64,000 nt of DNA. Source: CAVTSA01 sp963737225. Lineage in GTDB: Bacteria > Chloroflexota > Dormibacteria > Dormibacterales > Dormibacteraceae. The position numbers were made by a program, and so were the translations under genes. Location of the stretch: contig CAVTSA010000012.1 of the NCBI GenBank assembly GCA_963737225.1, forward strand, positions 1 to 64,000, in the 5' to 3' direction. Below the pieces are notes generated by a model. It was not told the DNA's origin. It saw nothing but the letters and a program-made list of their open reading frames with translations, and searched no databases. Shown here one piece after another: positions 42,457 to 49,918 of the stretch. The number at the start of each line of letters is the position of its first letter. Positions within the stretch are counted from its first letter, which is position 1.

Positions 42457-43035
42457 CTAGGCGGCACCGGTGAGCTGGTCCGGACGCGCTTTGACGCCGA
42501 ATTCAGCGAGTACCCCGGAGGAGTGCGCGTCCCGCAGCGAAAGCAGCGGGACGCCGTAGCGCTCCGAGGCCAGCCGCAGCCGCCGGGCGCGAAGGGTCCA
42601 CTGCCGTTCGTCGAGCCGGGTCACCCACCTGGGCATGCCGTCCAGGAGCCGGTCGCTGAACAGGCAGGCGACGCTCGCGTGCTCGGCGCGAAACCCCTCC
42701 TTGCCGTGGATCGCGACGTCGCCCCACGCGTGGATCAACCCCAGCACCACCCCATCGACCGGCCCGGCCTTCTTCAGCATCGTGATGCAGACGCCGGGGT
42801 CGAACACGCCCCAGAAGCCGCAACGACACCTGCTGCCCGGGGCGTAGTGATCCGCAAGCTCCGTCTCTATGCTCAGGCAGGAGGCGGTATTGATCCCCGG
42901 TGCCCAGGTGTACCGCTTCGCCCAGGCACCGAGGTTGCCTCCGGTCAGCAGCCAGATGCGCCATCCGATGACCGCGCCTCCGCGACCGTCGGCTCCGGCA
43001 GGCACGTCAGCCATCACCCATCCCGCGCGCTGCAT
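42457..43035 (-). CDS. Cys-rich protein of unknown function with HxAPxxxCxCGxW motif
   Basis: A 192-residue soluble protein. It opens with the WRIWLLTGGNL segment, followed by APGINTASCLSIETELADHY and APGSRCRCGFWGVFDPGVC. The string C-x9-H-x-A-P-x3-C-x-C-G-F-W is a recurrent Cys/His motif in small actinobacterial proteins and looks like a metal- or Fe-S-binding site. The remainder has no known enzyme signature. ATG 43035 or 43014 are both possible starts. It has a minus-strand copy of the regional promoter at 43089-43146, divergent from the DUF998 gene. Confidence 0.6.
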   Translation of the reverse strand: MQRAGWVMADVPAGADGRGGAVIGWRIWLLTGGNLGAWAKRYTWAPGINTASCLSIETELADHYAPGSRCRCGFWGVFDPGVCITMLKKAGPVDGVVLGLIHAWGDVAIHGKEGFRAEHASVACLFSDRLLDGMPRWVTRLDERQWTLRARRLRLASERYGVPLLSLRDAHSSGVLAEFGVKARPDQLTGAA

Positions 43036-43088
43036 CGCCCGGCGGCCCGGCAGCGGTCCGGCGGGTCTCGGCGGCTGGGCACGAGCGG

Positions 43089-43146
43089 AACGTAACTCCC
43101 ATCGACGGAGGGCTCGGTCCCAACCCCGGCCTGGGGCTAGACAAAT
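43089..43146 (-). promoter_or_regulatory. Bipartite promoter of the Cys-rich protein gene
   Basis: On the minus strand ATTTGTCTAG (43146-43137) with TACGTT (43094-43089), 49 bp from TGTC; TACGTT is a good TAnnnT. This is the right-most element in the window. Confidence 0.65.
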
Positions 43147-43200
43147 CGGGCGCTTGGGGGCCGGGTTGCCGAGGTCTACGCGGTCGACGATGATGAGCGC

Positions 43201-43869
43201 GTGGAGACCCCTCCCGGCCTGGCGTTGGCTCGCGTGCTCGCATGGCTGAGCCTGATCGGCATCGCCCTGTATGTCGCGATCGACATCGCGCTGGCATTCC
43301 TGCGACCGGGGGTGAACCTCGTGCACAACGCGGAGAGCGACTACGGCAACGGCGCCTACTCCTGGCTCATGGACGTCAACTTCGAGATCCGCTTTCTCCT
43401 CTCGGCAGCGGTGGCGGGCGCGATCTGGTACGCGCTGCGTCCTCGCGGGGCCGGCCGGGTGGGGGTGATGCTCCTGCTGACCTGGGCAGCCGGCTCGGGA
43501 GTCCTGGGGTTATCCCGGGACGACCTGCCCGGCGGCCCGCTCACGCGCCACGGTGAGGTGCATCTCGCGGCCGCCGGGATCGCGTTCGCAGCCTGCCTGG
43601 TGGGCACGCTGCTGCTGACGCTGGACTTCGGTCGCCTTCCCCTGATGCGGCCGCTCCGGCTGCTCCTGGTGCCGATCTGGGTCCTGGGGCTGGTCAGCCT
43701 GGTCGCACTGTGGCGGGCCGGGTTCGGGCCGAGGTCGCTCGGAGGCTTGTTCGAGAGGGTGTTCATCGCTTCCCAGCTCGCCTGGTTCGCGATCGTGAGC
43801 GCCCGCATCGCGACCGCCAGGGAGGTGGACGCAAACCAGCCGGCTCCTCCGGGGCCACGGCCCGCCTGA
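43201..43869 (+). CDS. DUF998 family membrane protein
   Basis: A 222-residue protein with about six hydrophobic helices: residues 14-36, 58-80, 85-105, 118-140, 150-172 and 185-205. VNLVHNAESDYGNGAYSWLM and the RHGEVHLAAAGIAFAACLVG segment are the DUF998 hallmarks. GATGAT (43189-43194) lies 17 bp after TTGCCG (43166-43171) and 6 nt before the GTG 43201, so an ordinary promoter with a leaderless message is likely. Function is unknown. Confidence 0.8.
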   Translation: METPPGLALARVLAWLSLIGIALYVAIDIALAFLRPGVNLVHNAESDYGNGAYSWLMDVNFEIRFLLSAAVAGAIWYALRPRGAGRVGVMLLLTWAAGSGVLGLSRDDLPGGPLTRHGEVHLAAAGIAFAACLVGTLLLTLDFGRLPLMRPLRLLLVPIWVLGLVSLVALWRAGFGPRSLGGLFERVFIASQLAWFAIVSARIATAREVDANQPAPPGPRPA

Positions 43870-43875
43870 GCCGGA

Positions 43876-44604
43876 TCAGAGGCTCCGGCGGGGGAGGGGG
43901 TGACGGCGTGCCCGCAGACGTGACTCGACCTGGACCACGCCCGGCGTGTCCCGGACCGCCTGCTCCACCTCCTCGACCAGCGATGGGTCGGCGAGCGTGC
44001 CGCCGAGCAAAACGCTGCCTTCGTCGACGTCGAGCCGGATCTGGCCCGGATCCACGCCGAGTCCTGGCAGCACCCCGTCTCGCACCTCCTCGAGCAGCTC
44101 CTGGTCGGTGCACGCGTACGGCTCCAGCAGGTCGGTGCGGCTCATGATCCCGACCACCCGCCCCCGCCCATCGATCACGGGGAGGCGCCGCACCGCGCGC
44201 CGGCGCATGAGTCGCAGCGCCTCGTCCGCGGAAGTCCCCGGGCTGACGGAGATCGCCGGCTGCGACATCAAGGCTCGGGCCGTGTCCGCCGTGGCTCGCG
44301 TCGGGTGCCCGGCCGCCGTCGGAGCCCGATCGGGGAACAGCTTCCGCATCGCTTCCCGGACCAGCCGGCGCAAAAGGTCGCTCTCCGACACCATGCCCAC
44401 CAGGCGATCATCGTCATCCACGACAGGCAACCCGCTGATGCGGTGGCGGCGCAGGAGGTTTGCGATCTCGCCGAGGGTCGCCTCGGTGCGGACGACGACG
44501 ACCGGGCGAGTCATGAGCCGGTCCACCGTCATCGCCCGGCCGTGCCGTTCGGCGCTGTGGAGGGCGTCCCCGGAGGAGGGGACCAGCCGCGAGGGTCTCT
44601 TCAT
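43876..44604 (-). CDS. CBS-domain pair with C-terminal BON domain
   Basis: A 242-residue protein. The first CBS domain (about residues 18-85) has LMTRPVVVVRTEATLGEIAN and HRISGLPVVDDDDRLVGMVS. The second (about 110-165) has LMSQPAISVSPGTSADEALR and AVRRLPVIDGRGRVVGIMSR. A BON domain follows (about 180-235, GQIRLDVDEGSVLLGGTLAD). CBS pairs bind adenine nucleotides; BON domains bind membranes or phospholipids. Together they suggest an energy-state sensor at the membrane. A similar gene (44925) lies divergently and shares its control region. Confidence 0.85.
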   Translation of the reverse strand: MKRPSRLVPSSGDALHSAERHGRAMTVDRLMTRPVVVVRTEATLGEIANLLRRHRISGLPVVDDDDRLVGMVSESDLLRRLVREAMRKLFPDRAPTAAGHPTRATADTARALMSQPAISVSPGTSADEALRLMRRRAVRRLPVIDGRGRVVGIMSRTDLLEPYACTDQELLEEVRDGVLPGLGVDPGQIRLDVDEGSVLLGGTLADPSLVEEVEQAVRDTPGVVQVESRLRARRHPLPRRSL

Positions 44605-44924
44605 TGCAGTTTCAGCGTCCGATTCCGGGGCGGCTGTCGAAACGGCCGAACGGCCCCCCGTGCTCGGGTCCCTGCGGGCTACTCGGCGGTGGCCGCGGGC
44701 TGTGCGTCCTCGCTCCCGCCAGATGGCACCCGGGTCGCGACCAGCACCGAGCGCAGCGTTCGGGCGATGACGCCCTGGGCGACGCTCCCGAGGATTCGCC
44801 GACACGCGCGGCTTCCGCGACGAGTCCCCCGTGACGCGGGGGCTTGACCCTCCGCCGGTGGACCCGCAGGGGAGGGGCCGTTCGGCTCTCCCCGCGACAG
44901 CGGCAGCCGCGGTTCTTTAGTCCT
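44605..44924. other. Divergent control region between two CBS-BON genes
   Basis: About 320 bp without a supported gene. GC-rich and divergent, so it must hold both promoters. TTCTTTAGTCC just before ATG 44925 is the only AT-richer stretch. No copy of the TYTGTCYAR element is present. Confidence 0.4.
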
Positions 44925-45524
44925 ATGAACGCGAGCTATGTGATGTCTGCCCCGGCCATCGTCCTCTTCGGGGACATGACCATCAAAGAAGCGGCGAGCA
45001 TCCTCGCCGGACACCGAATCAGCGGGGCGCCGGTTGTCGACCGGGCGACAAAGCGCCTGGTGGGGATGCTCTCGGAGGGTGACCTCCTGGGCGCCGAACG
45101 CGCGCAGGGTGCACGCGCGGTCCTGGTCGCGGAGGTCATGTCGGCCGAGGTGGTCTCCGTGGATGGCACCGCCGACGTGAAGGCGGTTGCGGCGCGCCTG
45201 CTCCAGGCCGACGTGCACCGCGCCCCGGTGCTGCGCGGTGCGGAGGTGGTGGGCGTGGTCAGTCGGCACGACCTGCTGAAGCAGATGTGCCGCGGCGACG
45301 CCACGATCACCGTCGAGGTGGCGAACCTCCTCAAGGCCGAGGGCACCGCGCTGGCTCGGCTGGAGGTCGAGGTCAAGGACGGCATCGCGCTGATCCACGG
45401 CGAAGCGAGCGCCGAGACCCGCGCCCTCGCGCTGGAGCTGGCGGGGAGCGTACCCGGCGTGCTCGGTGCTCAGCTCCAGGAACCCACCGCTCCGGTTCGC
45501 AGCTGGGTTCAGGTGGCCGGGTAA
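44925..45524 (+). CDS. CBS-domain pair with C-terminal BON domain (divergent copy)
   Basis: A 199-residue protein. CBS1 (about residues 15-65) contains GHRISGAPVVDRATKRLVGM. CBS2 (about 70-120) contains VMSAEVVSVDGTADVKAVAA and HRAPVLRGAEVVGVVSRHDL. A BON domain follows (about 140-195, VEVKDGIALIHGEASAETRA). It is the same architecture as the minus-strand neighbour. I chose ATG 44925 because the upstream extension is Arg/Pro-rich and lacks CBS features. Same inferred role: nucleotide-sensing regulator of a membrane process. Confidence 0.85.
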   Translation: MNASYVMSAPAIVLFGDMTIKEAASILAGHRISGAPVVDRATKRLVGMLSEGDLLGAERAQGARAVLVAEVMSAEVVSVDGTADVKAVAARLLQADVHRAPVLRGAEVVGVVSRHDLLKQMCRGDATITVEVANLLKAEGTALARLEVEVKDGIALIHGEASAETRALALELAGSVPGVLGAQLQEPTAPVRSWVQVAG

Positions 45525-45550
45525 CTCGGACGGTCAAGGAGGAAGGCGTC

Positions 45551-45661
45551 ATGTTCACCGACACCGCGACCATGAGCGCGCGCGGTGTTGTGGTCGGCGT
45601 GGGGGCGTCGTCGCTCCGCGACCGGTTCGACGACATGGTGGGGGCGTCCGCGAAAGCCTAG
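45551..45661 (+). CDS. Short protein, possibly a truncated universal stress protein
   Basis: A 36-codon frame with a strong AAGGAGGAAGGCGTC ribosome site. The segment ARGVVVGVGASSLRDRFDDM resembles the first strand and ATP-loop start of actinobacterial universal stress proteins (GVVVGVDGSxxS), but the Asp is Gly and the frame stops at once. The end overlaps by 4 bases the minus-strand DUF222 fragment, so insertion of that element may have cut the gene. It follows the CBS-BON gene by 26 bp and would be co-transcribed. It could also be a genuine small protein. Confidence 0.45.
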   Translation: MFTDTATMSARGVVVGVGASSLRDRFDDMVGASAKA

Positions 45662-46302
45662 CCGCTGCCGCCGCCGATGGGGATCCGGCGCCAGCGGTGG
45701 CGGGGATGTAGAGGACCTCGCTCCCACCCCCCGAAACTCCGCAAGCTCCGTTTCGCGGGGACCTCGTTGTGAGCTTCCCGGTTGAAGAGGTGGAAGACCC
45801 TGGAGCCATGGGCTCGCAGCTGCGCGTGGTCCATCTCCTGGGCCGCGTGCAGCATCTCCCGCTCCACGGCGTCGACGTGCTCGGGGGTGAGGTGGCGGCG
45901 GACCCGTCGCAGGGTCTGGAGGATGACGGTGGTCGCCTCGGGTGACAGCTCGCCCTCGTGGACCCTGCGGTAGAGGTTGGGGAACTCCTCCAGCTCACAC
46001 GCGGTGCAGACCTTGGCGTAGGCGGCGTTGGGCCGCAGGTGCATGGACTGGGCGAGCCAGTCGGCGGCGTTGTCGACGCCATAGGGATCGCCTTTCTCGA
46101 TCTGCTTCAGGACCTTGATGTGGTCGAGCTCGATGGCGTTGATGCAGTTCTTGATGTGGTTGAGGATCTGCAGGCGGGCCCAAGCCTGGCGTGGGTGGTC
46201 GGGGAGGCGGACCTGCTGGAGGTCGCGAAGGAGTTGCTGGAGATCTTCGTCATCAGACCCGAGCCAGACCCTCTCAGCGCTTGCCGAGACCTCCGCCAAC
46301 AT
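45658..46302 (-). pseudogene. DUF222 (13E12-type) protein, C-terminally truncated, lacking HNH domain
   Basis: A 214-residue remnant. The DUF222 helical region (ILNHIKNCINAIELDHIKVL, AADWLAQSMHLRPNAAYAKV and HEGELSPEATTVILQTLRRV) is well preserved. Full-length members are 400-500 residues and end with an HNH nuclease domain; here the sequence passes into an unrelated Arg/Gly-rich tail at about residue 190. This family (REP13E12 in mycobacteria) is repeated and mobile-like. A consensus SOS box lies just upstream (46323-46335). The truncation point coincides with the truncated stress-protein frame on the other strand. Confidence 0.75.
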
Positions 46303-46322
46303 GCATCAATTCTACCAGAGAG

Positions 46323-46335
46323 CAAACGTATGTTC
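46323..46335 (-). promoter_or_regulatory. Probable LexA/SOS box upstream of the DUF222 gene
   Basis: Minus strand GAACATACGTTTG, matching the actinobacterial LexA consensus GAAC-N4-GTTYG, 21 bp before the DUF222 start codon. SOS boxes before DUF222/HNH genes are known from other actinobacteria. Confidence 0.65.
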
Positions 46336-46482
46336 CGGACATTTACAGGACCTTCCACGGCTTCTGATTCAATTTCTGGATGTCCGCGCCGCGGCAGCGG
46401 TTCGCCCACCGGTCAGGCAGCGCTCCTCCTCCCGACAGGGGGCCGGGGGAGCGCAGCCATGTGACTCCGGCTTTGACGGGCG

Positions 46483-47415
46483 TCACGCCGCCAGAAACCC
46501 CTGGCGCCAGCTTGAATGCGCCGGCCGCCACGCCAGCTCCCGCCTGGCCTTCGCATTGGAGGCACCGCGGGCGTCGGTCATCATCACCACTGCCGCCTCC
46601 CCCGCAAGCAACCGGCCCACCAGGCGCGGCAGGTGCATCGGCTTTCTGGCATCGAGCTCGCGAGCGAACGCCGGCAGCCACTCGGCGACCGGGGCGGGAT
46701 CATCGTCGACGACGTTGTAGATGCCGGGAGCACCGTGCGTGATGGCTGCCACCGTGGCGTCCGCCGCGTCGGCGACGTGGACGAAGGACCACACGCCACC
46801 GCCGTCGCCCACCAGCGGAAACCGGCGCCTGCGGACCATCTCGGACTGCTCCCCGTCAGGCGCCATCGACGTTCCGGGACCGTAGAACGAGCCGTAGCGC
46901 AGCACGATCCCCTCGGTCCAGCCGGCGCCCAGCACCGCCTGCTCCAGGTGCCGGACCGCGGCGAAGCTCTGTCGCATCTCGCGGGCGGGCGTGGGGTCGA
47001 GCGGGTCCTCCTCCGTCTTCACCGGTCCACCGGTGCGCACGTACCACCACGAGCCATAGCTCTGCGCGATGAACCGCCGGACGCCCGCCGCCTGTCCGGC
47101 CGACAGCAGGTGGTCGGTTCCCTCGGTCCGCAGACGGTTGGTCACCCCGAAGTCACGGTCCAGGTGTCGGGGGTCGATCGACCCGATCGCGGTCAGCTCG
47201 TGGATGATCACCTCCGGCTTCGCCGACCCAACCGCCGCCGCCACCTGGTCGGGGTCGAGCGCGTCGGCGACCACCGGAACCGCCCCCAATGCCTCCAGCA
47301 TCGACGCCTTCGAATCGCTGCGTGTCATGCCGTGAACCCGATGACCGGCGGCAACCAGCCGCGGCACAAGCTGCTGCCCGATCGCTCCGGTCGCTCCTGC
47401 CAGGAACACGTTCAT
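46483..47415 (-). CDS. NAD(P)-dependent epimerase/dehydratase, extended SDR
   Basis: A 310-residue oxidoreductase. The N-terminal nucleotide-binding motif is MNVFLAGATGAIGQQLVPRL (GxxGxxG), with RSDSKASM as the NADP-preferring loop. SYGSWWYVRTGG contains the active-site Tyr region, and the YGSFYGPGTSM segment is typical of the family's substrate-binding part. Length and motifs fit NAD-dependent epimerase/dehydratase homologues; the substrate is undecided. GGAGGTGGCG precedes ATG 47415. It lies 47 bp downstream of the ArsR-SRPBCC gene and is probably in the same operon. Confidence 0.85.
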   Translation of the reverse strand: MNVFLAGATGAIGQQLVPRLVAAGHRVHGMTRSDSKASMLEALGAVPVVADALDPDQVAAAVGSAKPEVIIHELTAIGSIDPRHLDRDFGVTNRLRTEGTDHLLSAGQAAGVRRFIAQSYGSWWYVRTGGPVKTEEDPLDPTPAREMRQSFAAVRHLEQAVLGAGWTEGIVLRYGSFYGPGTSMAPDGEQSEMVRRRRFPLVGDGGGVWSFVHVADAADATVAAITHGAPGIYNVVDDDPAPVAEWLPAFARELDARKPMHLPRLVGRLLAGEAAVVMMTDARGASNAKARRELAWRPAHSSWRQGFLAA

Positions 47416-47462
47416 CGCCACCTCCTTGATCCCAGCGTGCCTGCACCGAGGAGACAACGTGA

Positions 47463-48314
47463 TCACGCCCGCTGTGACATCTCCCGCACCCGAGACGCTA
47501 CCGGGGCGCCGGCGATGAGGGCTGCGCGCTGACCTTTGGTCGCTGAGAGCCGTGGAGACCGTGGGCCGGCGCCGGTCACGTACGCGGCGAAGCGCCCGAG
47601 CACCATCTGCCACGCACTGGCCAGGAATTGAGCCTGCTCCTCCGTCTCCAGCCATTGGTGCACCCGCACCTCGGTCCCGCGGGGAACCCTCGTGAACCTC
47701 AGGTAGGCACTGCGCTCGGCACCGGGGATGGGCAGCGCCCGGTCCTCGAAATCCCACCGCATGGCGATCAGCACCGGGGGCACCACGATCTCGTACAGCC
47801 CCCGGACCTCGGTGCCCCACTCGAGCGTGGTCGCGAAATGTCCCTTCTCGTCGATGGTGACCGGCACCCCCAGCCATTCGCTGAACCGCTCCCCGGTGGC
47901 GAAGGAGGCGAACGCCGCTTCGACCGTCAGTGCCACCACGACGCTGGAGACCACGGCCGGGCGCGTCTGCGCCACGACCAGGGACCGTTCGGCGACGCCG
48001 TCGGCGGGGGTCCACTTGGATCCCGCCTCCTGGACCAGCGGGCGGATGGCTCGCAGCGCGACCGGGTTCGCCTGGTACAGCCGGGACGTGCCTTCCCGCC
48101 GCTGCGTGATCAGGTGGGCCTGGCGGAGGACCCGCAGGTGCTCGGAGATCGTGGGTCCGGCAAGCTGGAAGTGACCCGCGATCTCGCCGGCCGACGCCTC
48201 GCGGTCGCGGGTGAGCCAGAGGATCTCACGGCGGACGGGGGAGTTGAGCGCGTCCAGTGTCCGCTGCAGCCGGGTCGGGGGCTGGGCGTCCGGGTGGTCG
48301 GGTGTTGCTTTCAC
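47463..48314 (-). CDS. ArsR-type HTH fused to an SRPBCC (AHSA1-like) domain
   Basis: A 283-residue fusion. Residues 15-95 are an ArsR winged helix (LDALNSPVRREILWLTRDRE, FQLAGPTISEHLRVLRQAHL, REGTSRLYQANPVALRAI). Residues 120-255 match the START/SRPBCC fold of AHSA1 proteins: LTVEAAFASFATGERFSEWL, VRGLYEIVVPPVLIAMRWDF and VHQWLETEEQAQFLASAWQM. The hydrophobic cavity of this domain would bind a small ligand and control DNA binding. It is divergent from a YCII-type gene, with CCTACTT repeats between. The arrangement is typical of ArsR autoregulation. Confidence 0.85.
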   Translation of the reverse strand: MKATPDHPDAQPPTRLQRTLDALNSPVRREILWLTRDREASAGEIAGHFQLAGPTISEHLRVLRQAHLITQRREGTSRLYQANPVALRAIRPLVQEAGSKWTPADGVAERSLVVAQTRPAVVSSVVVALTVEAAFASFATGERFSEWLGVPVTIDEKGHFATTLEWGTEVRGLYEIVVPPVLIAMRWDFEDRALPIPGAERSAYLRFTRVPRGTEVRVHQWLETEEQAQFLASAWQMVLGRFAAYVTGAGPRSPRLSATKGQRAALIAGAPVASRVREMSQRA

Positions 48315-48328
48315 TTGATCGGTCGTGG

Positions 48329-48351
48329 CCTACTTAGGTAGTTCCCTACTT
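48329..48351. promoter_or_regulatory. Putative operator between the ArsR-SRPBCC and YCII genes
   Basis: CCTACTT occurs twice, at 48329-48335 and 48345-48351, 16 bp apart; the first copy is part of CTACTTAGGTAG, an imperfect palindrome. The 62-bp divergent gap makes shared control by the ArsR protein likely. Confidence 0.5.
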
Positions 48352-48376
48352 TCGGGCTTCACAGGAGTGTAAGTCG

Positions 48377-48691
48377 ATGGCACGGTACTTCCTCGCCTAC
48401 ATCGGCGGCGGTGGCATGGCCCCCACGCCGGAGGAGCAGGAGAAGGTGATGGCTGCCTGGGGCGCCTGGATGGGCGGGCTCGGGCCGAAGCTGGTCGATG
48501 GCGGCGCGCCCGTCATGCCCAAGACGTCGGTGAGCGGCGCTGGAACCTCCGAAGGCACCAAGTCGGGGTTCGGCGGCTGGTCGGTGGTCAATGTCGACAG
48601 CCTGGAGGACGCGGTAGAGGCGGCCAAGGGCTGTCCGCACATCGCCGCCGGGGGGACCGTCGAGGTCTCCGAAGTCATAGAGATGCAGTAA
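48377..48691 (+). CDS. YCII-related domain protein
   Basis: A 104-residue protein with the ferredoxin-like YCII fold: ARYFLAYIGGGGMAPTPEEQ, then KVMAAWGAWMGGLGPKLVDG and GGWSVVNVDSLEDAVEAAKG, ending with GGTVEVSEVIEM. The pattern WxxWMxxLGxxLVDGGxP is typical of the subgroup found with extracytoplasmic sigma factors and ArsR-SRPBCC regulators in actinobacteria. Divergent from the ArsR-SRPBCC gene, so it is the probable target of it. No enzymatic role is established for this subgroup. Confidence 0.82.
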   Translation: MARYFLAYIGGGGMAPTPEEQEKVMAAWGAWMGGLGPKLVDGGAPVMPKTSVSGAGTSEGTKSGFGGWSVVNVDSLEDAVEAAKGCPHIAAGGTVEVSEVIEMQ

Positions 48692-48871
48692 CTCCCTCCC
48701 CTCAGATGGCCGGGTACCCGTCTCCACGATGGGCGCCCGGCCCACCTCGGGTTGCCGTTCCCTCTGCCGGCGGCTGACCCTTTACGATCCGGTTGGCGAG
48801 GGAACCGGCACCCTCCACCCTGCGAATGCTTTCCGCGCGGGGGATTCGACTGGACGAGAGGAGCCCTGGCC

Positions 48872-49918
48872 ATGGCAGGAACCGGTGACGAGGTGGTCCC
48901 GCAGTCGGTCTTGAGTCCGGTCACGCGGACCGCGATCTTTTTGGTGGTGACCATCGATCCCGGCGGCGAGCCGGGTGTCCGGGACCTGCTCTCTGAGCTG
49001 TCGGGGCTGCAGCGTGCGGTGGGGTTCCGGGAGCCCGACGGGAAGCTGAGCTGCGTCGCGGGCGTGGGGTCGGACGCATGGGATCGTCTCTTCGCGGGCT
49101 CGCGGCCGTCGGAGCTGCACCCGTTTCGGGAGCTGGTCGGGTCTCGTCACCGGGCGGTGTCCACCGCCGGAGACCTGCTCTTCCACATCCGGGCCCAGCG
49201 GCTCGACCTGTGCTTCGCTCTGGCTTCCGAGATCATGGATCGTCTCCGAGGCGCGGTGACCGTGCGCGACGAGGTCCACGGTTTCAAGTACTTCGATATG
49301 CGGGACCTGCTGGGCTTTGTGGACGGGACCGAAAACCCGGTCGGGTCGGTAGCAACCTCCGCCGTCCTGGTCGGAGACGAGGACTCGGCGTTTGCCGGCG
49401 GCAGCTACGTGATCGTCCAGAAGTACGTCCACGACCTGCAGGCCTGGAACGCTCTCCCCGTCGAGGCGCAAGAGAAAGTGGTCGGGCGCACCAAGCTTGC
49501 CGACATCGAGCTGGACGACGCGGTCAAACCCCCGGACTCCCACGTGGCTCTGAACACGATCGTCGATCCCGATGGAACCGAGCGACAAATCCTCCGCGAC
49601 AACATGCCCTTCGGCAGCGCGGGCGAGGGCGAGTTCGGCACCTACTTCATCGGGTACGCCCGCACACCCTCGGTAACCGAACGGATGCTGGAGCACATGT
49701 TCCTGGGAAGCCCTCCGGCCACCCACGATCGGATCCTGGATTTCTCGACGGCGACGACGGGCGCGCTCTTCTTCACGCCGACCGTGGACTTTCTCGACGA
49801 GCTCCCGCCTTTGCCCGGGGCCGGCGCCACCGCCGGCACCCCGGCCAGGGACGGCGTCCATACTCGTTCGGACGGTTCTCTCGGAATCGGTGACCTGAAG
49901 AGGAGTTCGCCTGGATGA
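48872..49918 (+). CDS. Dye-decolorizing peroxidase with encapsulin targeting peptide
   Basis: A 348-residue DyP-type heme peroxidase. The distal heme-side motif GFVDGTENP (about residues 147-155) includes the catalytic Asp, and the proximal His and distal Arg lie in the C-terminal half (DNMPFGSAGEGEFGTYFIGY). The last 15 residues are DGSLGIGDLKRSSPG, a textbook encapsulin cargo-loading peptide (consensus xLGIGxLKxS), separated from the enzyme by a Gly/Ala/Pro linker. The encapsulin shell gene overlaps its stop codon (ATGA). The enzyme uses H2O2 on dyes and phenolics; here it is predicted to act inside the shell. Confidence 0.93.
   Translation: MAGTGDEVVPQSVLSPVTRTAIFLVVTIDPGGEPGVRDLLSELSGLQRAVGFREPDGKLSCVAGVGSDAWDRLFAGSRPSELHPFRELVGSRHRAVSTAGDLLFHIRAQRLDLCFALASEIMDRLRGAVTVRDEVHGFKYFDMRDLLGFVDGTENPVGSVATSAVLVGDEDSAFAGGSYVIVQKYVHDLQAWNALPVEAQEKVVGRTKLADIELDDAVKPPDSHVALNTIVDPDGTERQILRDNMPFGSAGEGEFGTYFIGYARTPSVTERMLEHMFLGSPPATHDRILDFSTATTGALFFTPTVDFLDELPPLPGAGATAGTPARDGVHTRSDGSLGIGDLKRSSPG

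Noticed and set aside
6021..43146. Interpretation of the element as a PafBC/RecA-NDp DNA-damage promoter
   Set aside because: That promoter, as I recall it, has TTGTCRGTG about 8 bp from the -10. Here the spacing is about 40 bp beyond TGTC, and the bases after TTGTC differ.
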